Source of the DNA: Toxotes chatareus
Lineage: Eukaryota > Chordata > Actinopteri > Toxotidae
Assembly: GCA_016801885.1 (NCBI GenBank)
Contig: CM028887.1
Location: 22,491,115 to 22,555,114 of the forward strand
Direction: 5' to 3'
DNA: 64,000 nt
Shown piece after piece: positions 1 through 12,981 of the stretch. The notes under the pieces are model-generated. The model was not told the DNA's origin and did no database searches. It worked only from the letters and a program-made list of their open reading frames with translations. A program made the position numbers and the translations under genes. Positions within the stretch are counted from its first letter, which is position 1, and each line of letters opens with the position of its first letter.

Positions 1-202
1 GAGGAAAGTTAATCGTGTCATTGTTTTCAGTACAGAGGTGCATCACGGAGAGAAACTGACAGCAACTGACAGTGAAGGGAGAAGCAGACAGAGGAAGAGA
101 GAAGAGCAAAAAAGAGACGGGGGAGGACAGAATAGAGGCATACATACAAAACAGGAGGAAAGACAGAGGCGGACATACAAAGCAAAGAGAGAGGATGGGG
201 GA

Positions 203-208
<6 letters not shown>

Positions 209-250
<42 letters not shown>
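209..250. repeat. (GA)n microsatellite
   Basis: A GA run of about 42 nt within a longer purine-rich region (about 90-260). Confidence 0.96.
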
Positions 251-252
<2 letters not shown>

Positions 253-358
253 AAGAGGTGCCAGTTTGCAGATGAGAGGCTTGGAAGCCAGAAGGCAATT
301 TAAACAGGCTTGGCTCCCTCTCAGGCATGACAGACTGCTCATTCCCCATCCTCTCTCA

Positions 359-359
<1 letters not shown>

Positions 360-391
<32 letters not shown>
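360..391. repeat. (CA)n microsatellite
   Basis: A pure CA run of about 32 nt. Confidence 0.95.
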
Positions 392-393
<2 letters not shown>

Positions 394-662
394 ATACAAA
401 GTCATTCATGCATGCTGGCATACAAAACTACTAAGAAAAGTTAAACAACCAGCAACACTCAAGAAGCACAAGTGTGCAGGCAATTGTCAGAAAAAAAGTA
501 CAAAAAAGTGCAGATGCATATGCAAAACGCTCGAGCTTTATGGAAGTGTGAACTATACAGCCGCCCAAATCCTTTCAATCCCCGAAAACTCTGCATGTAT
601 ACCAAAACGTGTGTGTTCAAGCAAAGAAATACTCATACTGAGCACTCACACAAACAACACAT

Positions 663-692
<30 letters not shown>
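663..692. repeat. (CA)n microsatellite
   Basis: A pure CA run of about 30 nt. Confidence 0.95.
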
Positions 693-696
<4 letters not shown>

Positions 697-1885
697 CACC
701 TAAATCATTATCATTTCACAGCTTGAAACTGGAGAGTAGATTGAATAAGGCATTGTGTGATAGCAGACATACAAATGCTTATTAAAAATCTACATTCAAT
801 GCACTCTCACTTTCTCAATTTGGGCAGCTTGCCACTTACTGCAGCCCCCACAGATAATAACAGGAATTTTAGGCTAACTCTACAGCTGCATTGTCTTCTC
901 TGGCAGACAAGAGGAGGAATCTAAGAGAGAGATGGACTCTAACCTGGATGGAATCTAACCTGTCTCCACGGCAGAGCAGTTACTCCAGTCAACTTCTGAC
1001 TTTGATTGACTGAAGACTCTCTTTCCTTTGCTTCACTTGCATTCAGAGCACAGCGCTCTTCTTTTCTTTTTTCTCACAGCTGACTTCAGTGTTATCGAGA
1101 TGGATTCATTTTCACTGGAATTCATTTCCAATTCTTTGTGTCCCCCTGATGCTGTGTGTCTGTCTGTCTGTCCCCTGCTCGTCCTCTCTCAGTTTGGACA
1201 AAATCACAGTGGTCACTTACTGTATCTGTTACATTTGTGGAAGTCAAACATGGCCAATGTTAAATAAGTAAATAAAATAATAATTTATAAAAATATTTTG
1301 ACTTTACATTATGGCAGCAACAACAGAGATGCACCTAATAACATCTCTCAACATCTCTCAGTAAGTTATGTCAAAGCATGCAAAGCAACTGGACCTGGAA
1401 CTATTGGCCTAACATTTAACTGTAATCTAGCCTTCACCAGCGTGATTATATGATTTGTGATTATGTCAAAACGGTCTGCTGTGAGAGAAGAATTCAGCTT
1501 CTTGTGAATCAGAAATCAGAATCTGAAAAAGGCCACTTTTATATGATAACTGACTACAATGACAAAAAAAAAATCACCAATAAAACTGTGTCACTATTAG
1601 TTGAACCTTCATAGTTCGCTTAGTAAAAACATAGTTGTTTTTTCTTTATTTCATAAAGTTTTATTCATTTATTTAATTTTCATTTATATAATGATACCTA
1701 TGCATACTCACACTTAATGCTACCATTCCTATTTCCCATCAGCGAGCCAGCAGTCATGTGGAGTTCAATATGACCTGGGACTAACGAGTCAGGCCTTGCA
1801 GAAATTATGCACCGGCTGGTCAACCATTTCACATGTCTGTGCACAAATAAACTCCAGTCATTAGGCTTACATGGTGCAAGTGTGG

Positions 1886-1932
1886 GTGTGTATGCGTGTG
1901 TGTGCGCGTGTGTGCGTGCGTGTGTGCACATG
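1886..1932. repeat. Alternating purine-pyrimidine tract (TG/CG)
   Basis: 47 nt of unbroken purine-pyrimidine alternation, mixing TG, CG and TA steps. It has the potential to form left-handed (Z) DNA. Confidence 0.85.
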
Positions 1933-4900
1933 GCCCCGATTGAATTTGCAAGTGTTGCATATATGCAGCGCACTAACACAAGGGTCTACAAGGTTAATGA
2001 AAACAGGTTCCAAATACGGATGGAGTTATGGATTATGACTGCCTGGCTGGCTGACAACCACCTATTAACATGTCTGACACATTCTTGGACTGTCTGTCTA
2101 CCTGCCTGGTTGCTCCTCAGCACAGCACACTTTTATTTGTCAGTCTTACCTGTCTGCTGCCATGTACCCACTTGCTTGTATGTGTTACTGTTTTCTTATG
2201 TGTAGGTCTTTTCCTCCACCTGACTCGACTCCCTCCTTTTCTTGCTTTCCCATCACCGGCTTCCAGTACTTTTTTATCTCTTGCTTATGTTTCTCATCGT
2301 CTACTTTCATTGACCAAACTGTCCAAGGTAATCTAATGTCTTTTCATAGGGAGCTCAGCTGCATTCCGAGATTAAAGCCCGCAGATGGAAAAAAAAATAA
2401 GAAGGAGACGGAGCCTGAGAGATTGGTAAATAAAACAATAGCTTAGAGTTTCTCCTCGGGTGCAGGTAATAGGCACTTTCTTCTCTCTTCACTTTATTCC
2501 AGCAAAAGCGACTCACTTTCAGTTCTATGATTCAGTTGAAGTTTTGTGAAATCGCATGTTGCATTTTCCTCTCCATCTAAGCCAGTTTTACATTAGTTCA
2601 CTCTCTTTGTATGGGAATCCACAGGTAGTCTTAAAACCCCATTTCCAATGGTAAGCCTCTCAGCTCTAATGCTCTTGTACCGAGAGCTTCTTTGTGCCTG
2701 TTAAGTATGTGTGCGTGTATGTGTGTGAGAGAGTGGGGGTGTATGTACATTTTTACTGTAAGTAGTATGTGTGTGTATTAATGTTCGCTGCAGGCATGTG
2801 TGTGTGTGAGAGAGAGAGAGATTTTCCAGTGGTGTTTGATAATGTGTCACCATGCCATTGCCAAACCCCTTTCAGCTTACCACACTGGTCCCCTTTACCT
2901 CCACAACCTTACACCTGAATGGAGGGTGCAGTCCTGTGAGCCACCCTCCATTCGCCTGACAGTTGCCATGGTGACCATCACTACACCATGGAGACAGCAG
3001 TGGGAAGCTGACTGGGAGGGTGGATAGTGGAAAGCAGCACTTAGGGATGAGAGAAAGATGATGGCAGGTAGGGGAGAGGATGGTTGGTATAAAGAAAAGA
3101 GTGGAGGAAAGGCTGGAGGAGATGTCACAGAGGCTGTGCAGGAGCAGCTGGGGTGAGAGGACGGAGATGATGCAGGTGAGAGAGACTTTGACACAGAGAA
3201 GCACAGACAGAGAGCCGGAGAGAATGAGAGACAAACTCAGACGGAGAAACTGTCAGTATGTGTGTGTTTTCATCACCAAAAATTAGCACTAAAGCAAAGG
3301 AGAAACATAAAATCTCCTCTTCCAGGGGCTGTGTTTATTTTCCACAAGAAGGACTTCAGATGTGAAAGCGTGTCCTTTTCAGTGAATGCTAACCTTGAAA
3401 ACTATTTCAGAAAAGCCATTATTCATCTAACCAGCTCCCAAGTTAAATTTCAAAACTTAGTTCTCTCACAAGATGAACTCCGGAGAAAATATTGCATTAG
3501 CTTTATTTACTGTGTGCTCTTTCAGGAGACAATTACAATCTGGGGCAGGAGGGATGAGGAAGAGGAGGAATAAGAGCAGAGGAGAGTGGAGTGGGAGAGT
3601 AGGATGCCGGTTGCTTTGGCACTTACTAAAAAGCTGCATTTAGCACAGGTAAATTATAGGGCCTATTTCTGTTGTGAGCCTGTTATGAATGCTCCAGCAT
3701 CTCTGCACCTCTTTTATGCCTGTGGCTGTGTGTGACTCTGTGTGTGTTTTTGTCGCAGAGTAAAAGCGAGTGGAAATATGCATTTGCTAAGTATGTGTAT
3801 ATGCATGCATAGATATGCATGTGTGTCTTTGCACACCGCCCACAAATAAACCTCACATGCCAGAGGGCCAAACATCAAGGCACTGTTGTTTCTTATTAGG
3901 AGTCCCAGTAGTTTTGACAGAATTAGCAGAAAGGAGCAAGCAGTGCCGCGCCCTCAGATGAGCCGATCTCGACACTGATACCTGTCACATTTAAAAGCTT
4001 CAGTCTGCACACCGTAGAGAATCTGATTTATATATGCAAAGGGCAAATACATTACCAGAAACACAAACCTGTCACTCGCATTTCCCAAGCATGCTCTGAT
4101 AACAAGGGATGCAGAGAGAGAGGTGGTAAAATTTATCTACGGAAAACCAAAACAATTTTTATCTCAAGGTTTTTGCTTTAAGATAGGAAATTATAGGAGC
4201 AAGGAAAAACAAAACAAGGCTACTGTTTCTTTTTTTGTTTTTCATCTCTCTGGTGCAAGTTTGAAAGTCCTAATATTAAGACACTAACGGTGCGAAGTAA
4301 TGGAAGGAATAAATCTTAACTTGGTGAGTCATATAATGCTGCTTGTGGAGCCTAAGTACGGCACATATTTGTCAGGGAGAGAGAGGGAGAGTGCAAGGAA
4401 GAGAGAAGGAGAGAGGTAGCCTCACAAGCGAGAGCGTGATGACAAATATTTCAATCTGGATGGAATATGCCTTGTTGTTCCTTCCCCAACACATAAACCA
4501 AATCATCTGTGTTTCACAGTTGAGGAAGTAGGAATCAGAGCTGGGTTAAATGGTGTTTGTAAAATACTCCTGGTATTTGTCGTATATGGCTTGGAGAAAC
4601 AGATGGGTGGGGTGTGTGCGCAAGACAGTGGCAACAGCTCCAGCTCCAAATGCACACTGAGATTTGAAGGTAATTCTAGTTTTTTGTTGTTTTTTGATTA
4701 TTGTTATTAATTTAATACAGTTATTTCAATGGGTAAGTAAATTTCAAGTCTCAAATGTTCAAATGTTTAGTATTTCACTAGAATATTAAACAGTCATCCC
4801 ACTGGTTTCTAGATGTGAAGCACACTTTTTTTTTTTTACAAGGAACACTGCGTAGCCTGGGAAAACAGTTGTATAATGATTTCTACAACTCTGGACAGAA

Positions 4901-6238
4901 AGATGTAAGCAATAACCTTGATGATCAGGGTTATCTCATCCTGAACAGCAAGGAACGAGAAGGCTGTGCTACAAACTCAAGGTGTGGGGTTTGAAAGAAG
5001 CCTGTATTTTGGAGGTGTGGCCCATACTAGAGAGTGAAAGTCAGGATATCGTGACCTGTGCTGCTTCGATTTAGATGATTCTTTGTTTAATCCATTAGTT
5101 GTGACGGTACCATGAGATCAGCTGAGCCCTGCTCTCCTCAAACCAACGAGAAGAGCAAGGACAAAAACAGAAATCTCATTTCATGTGGAAAAGGCGAAAC
5201 AGTTCTAACTTTGGCATAAACATCTACGTTCATGTATGTGTAGTTCATGATTATGAAAACAGGTTTTTAGGACCTTCTGATAATGCTATTTAAAAAAAAA
5301 TTGTCTACTTTGACCACAGCAGAAAATCATAGTGTAAGTACGTCACATTTCATTGTAGAGTGAAAAGGGCATGTAACACAATGTAAAAAAAAAAAAAAGT
5401 TCTATGTTAATTTTCCTTTTAGGTTGACATATATGCAGGATGGTGATAGGAGTAGTCAGTCTGCAACTGCCTCTGGAACAGCAGTGGATGCAAGGGACTC
5501 CCATGATGCAAAGGGAGGTTGGATGTGGGGTGAATCATGCTGCAGGAAATGTTTCATGTACTCCCAGTGACAATTAGAAGTGGAACACGGTTTTGCTAAG
5601 GCTATCCCTGACACGGGAGAAGAAAAGGAACCCGCTTTACAGCAGTGCACGGTGTCAAAATTAGTTAAAATGACAGTCGTAGGTATATGCATGATGTCAA
5701 GTCGACAATGTTGTTATCACGAAATAAAGGAAATAATTTGACAGGTGGGAAATGTTGGTTTAGACCCCATGTGTTTTCAGCGAGGAAGGATGTGTCAATG
5801 ACAAGCTGCACTGATGCAACCTGGAGAAATAGGAGATGAAAAGCACACTTCCTGTGTGGCCTAATCAGGTTCCTGCCTGCCACCGGTACTACAGACACAG
5901 CTCTCTCTAACCCTATTATTTCAGACACAATCACACAAAAAAAAAGGTCTGAAAGGAGATAAACAAATCGCTATCTCCATTCCTTGTCCTTGACACCTCA
6001 AACTAATGTAAGGATGAATACATGAAATTCGTAATTCATCATCTGAGCTTTTTGAGAAAGCAATGATGAAGCAATCAAAGTGAAGAGTAATTTTAAAAGC
6101 AGAGCTAATGCAGCAATCAGCTTTGGGTGATTTGTCAATAGCGAGCAATTCATGCTTCTGCTCTGGTGCAATGCCCTACAGGTAAACAAGGGAAACAAAT
6201 GAGAAACGTTCAAGTGCACTCTTCCTCTCCACCACACA

Positions 6239-6315
6239 TTCACACACACACACACACACACACAAACACAGGCCTGCACACACACACACCCACACACATG
6301 CTCGCTCACACACAC

Positions 6316-6390
<75 letters not shown>
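6239..6390. repeat. Compound (CA)n microsatellite
   Basis: About 150 nt of CA repeat, with interruptions in the left half and a pure core at 6,321-6,390. It is the largest microsatellite in the window. The Val/Cys and His/Thr open frames on both strands are its translations. Confidence 0.97.
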
Positions 6391-6391
<1 letters not shown>

Positions 6392-6589
6392 CTGTTGTTG
6401 TCAGCATGTTAATCAGGCTTTGGTATGGTTGTAGCCCTGAGGCACTATGTGATATAAACACAGATAGAATAAATATCTCATTTTAGTACCTTTAAATGAC
6501 TAACTTTGTTGTCTTCCTCCCTAATGGCTCTGAGAAGAAAGTTTGTGATTAAGTATTTATGATGTTTAGCGTTCAACAAGGCCACTATC

Positions 6590-7260
6590 TCTCAGATGCC
6601 GAAGCATTAAATCTTAAGAAAGAATGATACTGCACAATGTGCTGCTGTGAGTGTTAGTGACCTTTCTGTGAGAGGCCATCGGTGGTACACGGCTGGCATT
6701 TGAGACGAGATCATTACGGCTCTGGTTTTAATTGAAGCCTTTATCCCAGGTGTAATCAGGGCTAAATAAACAACACTGGAATCATCCAAGACCCAATTAG
6801 GCCTATGGGGAGAGTTGTGTGTGGAGATGCAATGTGCGGCTTCTTCATAATCAGCTGAAACTAATACTTGATGAAAGAGTCTGATATCTCTACCTGTCTC
6901 TGCAACTAATTGTCTGTAATTAGTACAAGGCAGGGGTAATTGTGAAGGTTGATATTATTATGAGAAATATCGTTGGGTACAATATTCAAATTTCCTATTG
7001 TGTGGGCTTTGAAAAAAATACCTCTGGAATGTCTTTAATTGCCGTCATAATGGGCACTTTCACATGGGAATATTACACGATGCCATTAAGACATACGGAG
7101 GATGTTTGAGAAATGAGGCTTCATTAGGATGATTTTATCATCCCCTAATCGGTGTTGCAATGGAAGATTCCACAGTAGTCGACAGGCGTTAATCTGCACA
7201 TGATGCCAAAGACCTCCGAATGACTCCACACCTCTGTGGCCAAGAGGTAAACAAAACTGA
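6590..7260. promoter_or_regulatory. Candidate conserved non-coding element
   Basis: A unique block just right of the large CA repeat. It contains dense homeodomain-type cores such as ctaattgtctgtaattagt (near 6,906-6,924) and tttaattgaagcctttatcc, no microsatellite and no long open frame. It resembles deeply conserved elements found in deserts around developmental genes, but no alignment could be run. Confidence 0.33.
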
Positions 7261-7899
7261 AACAGAAAGGAAAAATCATGCCAGCGATACTCCTCTCTAG
7301 TTAATTAAGTGACGAAATAAGCTTGGAAATCCCCTGAATCAAATTACACAAGGGGCGACACACACACAAAGTATATACACAACTGCTGCTGTGTAACAAA
7401 AAGGCTTAATGCAATCACACATCTTTAATGAAATCATGTGAATTAATGTCTTAGATCTTTGCTTTTATGAATATGCCTCCGGTGGCCAATGCACCAGGAA
7501 GTCAACGGAAATTATTCAGCCGTTGCTCTGTGGAACAAAGTCTGTGTGTGTCAGCACATGCCTAAGAGGAAACTGGGAAGTAATAGGACAGTGAGGGATG
7601 ATGCACTTATTCCTTGATATTGCAATATTGTGTGTGTATATAGGTGTACTTTTCATATGTTAAGACATCTATTTCTGCAACGATTTACATGTAAATTAGG
7701 CAATTAGCGATTCAATTACTACCCTTTAACATATGGAGCAAGTTTTCTTCTATCATTTTATATCCCATGTCTTCCTCTGGTGAGTCATGACACAAAAAAA
7801 TGGGTCACGTGTTAGTGGACTGCATGTATGATGAAAAAAAAAAAAAAGTGGATTGAATTTCTAATGCTTCTCTCGTATTTGAATGTGCCTCACTGCTGC

Positions 7900-8600
7900 A
7901 GCCTGCAGCTGTCATGACACTGTACTGTCTACCTCCAACAGTTGTTGTTATTCCTGGCCCTAACCACCACAGCTGACTGCATCAGATGCAGCTCCTCCAC
8001 CGGCTTCGTACTTGCTCCAATTAAGACTCAGACTGTATGAATCATCCCATTTTAGAGGTTAGCGTCTCAAACACTAATTTTGCTACTTCTAATTTGTGCT
8101 TTGGTGGGTGTCAGCCACGGAGGCTCATCATTTTAGATTTTTACTAATTTGCAGGGAAAAATATCAGCATTGTTTAAAGGAAGTTTGTTTGCTGTTGCTG
8201 AATCTCCCTGATAATAAATAATGGAATAATGGAAAAGTAAATTGGTTAACAAATGAGTGCTGCGCTGTTAATGGCAGTATTAAATACAATTTTCACCCAC
8301 AATTTTTGTATTACTGATTTGATAAATCTTTCTAATTTGTCAACCTTTATAGAAGATTTAAAAGTCGTTTTGTGACTAATGGCTCTATTAATGGCTAAAA
8401 AAACATTAATACTTCATAAATCAGTTACAAACCATTAATAAGTTCCATTTTTGGGTTGTCAGCATTAGGCTGGTGTTTATCCTCCTGCAGTATTATCCAT
8501 TTAGCCCTTTAATTTACCATGAATACTCCTCCAGCTGCCTGTTAGACCTCTGACCTTCTGAAAAAGGCCAAAATTCACTGATTAAAACCTTATTAAAATT
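7900..8600. promoter_or_regulatory. Candidate conserved non-coding element
   Basis: A long unique AT-rich block with many TAAT/ATTA cores (for example aacactaattttgctacttc, gattttaaaa-like runs and ggttaacaaatgag) and no simple repeats. The call rests on texture only. Confidence 0.3.
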
Positions 8601-8889
8601 TAAACTACAGACATGGGTTATTTTAAGGACCCTTTATTAACAAGTTATTAACATTCATAGCTATATACATTTTCATTATCATCTATAAATGACTTCTTAA
8701 CATTTATAATTGCAGATTTGTTGGCTGATTAGAATGTGAGAGGCTCTTGACGTTGCTTACTTAACCAGCGACTCAACAGCCTGAGATCCTGGTGGTCATC
8801 CCGGTGATGTTAGTTACATATTATAAGGCCTTTATAAAGCATCGTTTATTATTCTTATATCAACCTAAATGACCACAGAGGTCTTTTGT

Positions 8890-9235
8890 CCCTACCCTTA
8901 GATATGACCTGTCATGGTCATGGTTTGGGTTAAAATAAATACTAGCATAAGGTTAAAGGACCTTTGTTGCCATGGTTACAATAATAAACCATAATAAACA
9001 TTTGGTTAAGGTTGTTGGTAGAAGAGTCAATGCTAACTAGCAAATAAACAGCAGTCTTCTGTGTGAAAGTCCTGTGTTTTGTTGATCCATCCTCCTCCTC
9101 ACACAGACTTCATCGCTTGGCCTGTTACAGCATCTGACTTCCTCCTTTGTTCCAATCACAGTTACGGCCGCTAGAGGTCACCTCACAATAAAAGGTAACT
9201 ATGGGTTGGAATTACTGTAGCTGCTTGCACACATG
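8890..9235 (-). repeat. Dispersed fish repeat ('cctaaacctaac' family), inverted
   Basis: On the minus strand this is the same family as at 16,083 and 41,583. On the plus strand it shows gtcatggtttgggttaaaat, then catttggttaaggttg, then cacagacttcatcgcttggc and cagttacggccgctagaggt, in the order recalled for the fish repeat. It is the longest of the three copies. Confidence 0.55.
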
Positions 9236-12200
9236 ACCTACGGGGTAGTTTCTTACAGGAGGGCAGTATAAAACAAACAAGAATAAATATTCTTTTCATT
9301 TATTGATTTAATCATTCTATAATAAAAGAAAACAAACATAAATAGGCCTATCCATGGCACATGATAAGAGTCCAGTAAAAGCACAGGAACAATCTACTAA
9401 AGTAAAGTATTAAGAAAGCTGAAGATAATGCGAAAAGGCTTTCAACCTCCATGCCCTGTTCCCAGCACTTGCTCGATCTTGTGACTCATTGTAAATGCAT
9501 TGAGAGGTAAGTGGATGTGGAGCTGACTTTTCACAGCGAGGGTGAGAGAGACTGTGGGTGTGAAAGTGATAAAAAATAAAAAATGTCAGCAGCTCATCTG
9601 ATACACGGCAACATGGCTTAGCAATCGACTCCTCTACAACCCCACAGGGGTCACGTTACCATGCTCTTTGTTAGCTAAATGTCAGCGCCCCACCTGGCTC
9701 CTATCATACACTGCCTGATACCCCCAGGCAGCACTCAGAGACTCAGCTGAGGTCCAAAGGTTCAAACTCACTTTCTCGGTCAGTTTAAAGCCAAATGTAC
9801 AGTGCTGCATACCTGTCTGAACAAGGTGAGGGTGAAGACGAGTGACAACAGTCTGCTTTTCACTTGAGGACCGACCATATATTTCCACATGCGGCTTATC
9901 AGGAACATGACTCCTCAGCTGCTGTATCATCTTCAGACCTGAAAAAGCTACTTATTTCATTTAAAGATTTCTCTTTTCCTTAGACAGCGTTCTATGTTGC
10001 GAAATATACTTCTGTATGCATCCTGTAGAATGCCAAATTATGAGGTTCAAATTGCAAATGATGTTGTCTTGAGAAAAAAAAACAAAAAACAGTAGTTTAT
10101 TTATTCAGTGTTGAACTCCATGATCACAAGACCATGAAAAACTGCAGGTACTGATAACACCTGATTAACTAGACAGAAAAGCTGCATAACATCCCAGAGC
10201 ATATTTTGTATGTAAAACTTTGACGGTGTGCTTGAATTTCTTGTAATGATAGTAATTCATGAAAACAGCATCTGCTATGCTACTTATTTAGCTGGAAGTG
10301 CTTTATAAATAGATGTGGTCGGACTCGACATAATGTCCCTGTTTGGAATACAGTTTTCAAAGGCTCTTAACTCCTCTGAACCTGAGCAGCTGTGGAGTTT
10401 GGGCGCTCTATGGAGATCTTTCAGGCAGGTTTGAATTAAGTCGTTCGGGTGAATAATGGAGGAAATGTGTGTTGCATAACTTGGGTGGTTATTGTCAAGC
10501 ATAACAAATTTTGCACCAGCACTTTTCAGTGCTTTAATGAAATAGGTGTCAAAAAAAATGGTGTAATGGTGATTGTGGGGTGACTGCCTCTTCACTCATC
10601 AGTGTGTTAGCCTACATTTCTGGCGTTGGAGGGAGATTGGAAGTAGGTGATGGATGTGTGTGACTGCCCACATCAACAACATCCAATTACTACTCAAAGT
10701 TAAACTAACGACTCTCAGACTCTCAAAGTGTTATTATACTGCACCACATTAAAACGGATATTCACCATCATCATGTCTACCCAACCACACATTTACCACC
10801 ACCTAGGACCCATTCAGTGAACAATCTCTCACTTTATGTGTCACTGCTCTACAGTAACACCTACATACAGTACAACATTAACAGAAGCTTGTATTTATTG
10901 ACATTTCTTAGCACAATCTAAACACAAAAATGGTAACTGTAGTCCTATGGCCATTCTGGCAACATCATTGGCACTGATTACCAGCTCTGAAGGTTTGATA
11001 GCCCCATCAGGCCAAAACCAAATTCTCAGGACCCCCTGCAAAAGCAGTTCAACCCCACCCCGTCCTATCCACTTGCCCAACCAAGTTTGTGCAGTCCTGT
11101 GGGAGTGGAAGTTCATAATAAAAAAAAAACCCTTTGAGAGTCTGCACCAGCACTGACCCCCCATACCGTATCTTTACTGACCCTAAATGGAAGCATATGT
11201 GCTTGTGAATGGAGGAACCATCATTCGAATTTTATTGGCTACCTCACTAAAGTATCATTTCTGGTGAGGCAAGTAAACCTTTGGTAGGCTTTACTAAAAC
11301 GTATTTTATTACAGCTATGTAGCTAAAGTGTAGTGGACATCTAATAATGAAAAGTAAATCTATTTTACAGCATGTGTTCATTGTTTTGGTAATGTTTGCA
11401 TTTACAGGTTAACAGCTCATAATGCAAGACAATCATTGAGCGACCAGTGAGTCCGCCTGTATCCATGGTGATCGCTGCTTCCTGCTTATATGGCAAGAGT
11501 TTACCTGTTTATTTATACTCTCCCACTGACTGCAAATTGTCCTCCACTGCTGTGGGCCTGACTTCATGCAGAGTGAAGTGCTAAGTGGAGAGGGCCTGAT
11601 TTGGGAAAGGGCATAGACTTCATGGAAAAGACACACTTCCTGGGGAAACTATGACTCTTTGCCTTTGTTGTGAATGTACACCACAAGTCATTATGAAGAT
11701 GTGGGAGTGAAGAGACACACTTATATTAAGAGCAGGCAGCACTTGAGGGGGCAGGTATGATGTTAGATGTGTATCCGCTCATAATCAAAGAGCAGGAGTC
11801 AGTGTGGTTGAAGCTGTGGTCACAGCTCTTGTTCAGGATGGGTTGGTAGTAGTGAAACAGGTAATTATCAGGTAAGGAAACATTATAAACTTGCTAAACT
11901 AATGTACATGTATACAAGCTACTGTCACTATAATTGCAGCTACATATTTCTGGACAGCTGTGCAAACACACCACAACAATCCTTTAACATATTTTTTTAA
12001 TTTATATCTTATTCAAGGAGGACAACCATGACAGCCCATGTGAAATGTATGTTTACTATTTTCTTTTGTTCTCACATACTGGTACACACAGTATTTTAGC
12101 CATGTATTGGCTCAGCTGACTGTGTCATTTCATGGTTGCTTGTTTAAACTGAGATTTAGTTATGAAGACCTGATCTTGGACAAGTAGGTGTAAAACAAAA

Positions 12201-12935
12201 CTACTACACTTAGTATCAAGTAATCCTGCCCAAGCAACTAAATCAAACAGTGCTGTAGACGTCTCTGTGAAACTCATAACACTACACTCACAGAAGTCCC
12301 TCCGATTCCTCACTAGGGACGCTGGCTTGTTCATCTTATTGTCCAGCGATCTCATGTTGATCATGAGGATCGCAGAGAACTACACCTCATATCGCTTTAT
12401 CTCCATCAGTCTCTGTTGTCTGAACCCAGATCTCTACCCTCGTCACTTGATTCCTCCTCTGCATCTTCTGTGTGTCCTTCTCCTGATTTCTACAAGGATG
12501 TCCACTGATCTGGTCATTATGCTTTCAGAGAGTGGTGCCTGGTGTAAACTAGGTAACCACGGAGGACACTCACTACAAAGTAATTCCATGATTATAAAAA
12601 CAGACCAGAACTCTCACTACAGGTATGTTTAGAGGGGAGCAAAAGAAGAAAGTTAGAAAGAGTTGGAAAAATAAGAAAACAAGCAGGAGCAAGTGCAACA
12701 GACTACATGCACGGTCGGCACACGCACACAAAAAAGATTACACATTTTTTATGGACATTACTTTCTAAAAAAAATTGTTTGCAGGTTCTGTTTTGATTGG
12801 GGAGATAACACTGCAACGCTTAAATATTCTACAGAGAAAGAGCCTTAATGTTGCTAGGCTAGTGAGTTACTTGAAGTCCAATTATCGTGTGTCTTTGAGA
12901 CTTAGTCAACACTAAAAGTGTTAATCAAGTTAGAA

Positions 12936-12981
12936 GTAAGAACAGCAGGGGTTTCTGACATGAAACCCCTGCTGTTCTTAC
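12936..12981. repeat. Perfect short palindrome (20-bp arms, 6-nt loop)
   Basis: The left arm gtaagaacagcaggggtttc (12,936-12,955) is the exact reverse complement of the right arm at 12,962-12,981. The loop is tgacat. Pairing stops abruptly at both ends. This fits a recent template-switch mutation. A hairpin RNA is possible, but the stem is shorter and more perfect than a typical microRNA precursor. Confidence 0.9.

Larger units (their letters stand above)
1..6238. other. Gene desert segment, microsatellite-rich left end
   Basis: No gene is seen. The first 700 bases contain GA and CA repeats, and GT/GA-rich patches follow near 2,705-2,820 and 3,720-3,830. The remainder is unique AT-leaning sequence with homopolymers such as the A run near 5,386-5,398. 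Open frames are short or are repeat translations. Confidence 0.6.

Noticed and set aside
5998..6486. Cys/Val-rich and His/Thr-rich open frames around 6.2-6.4 kb
   Set aside because: Translations of the large CA microsatellite.
12936..12981. Calling the perfect hairpin a microRNA gene
   Set aside because: The stem is short and fully paired with a 6-nt loop and no flanking lower stem, which is not the usual precursor shape.
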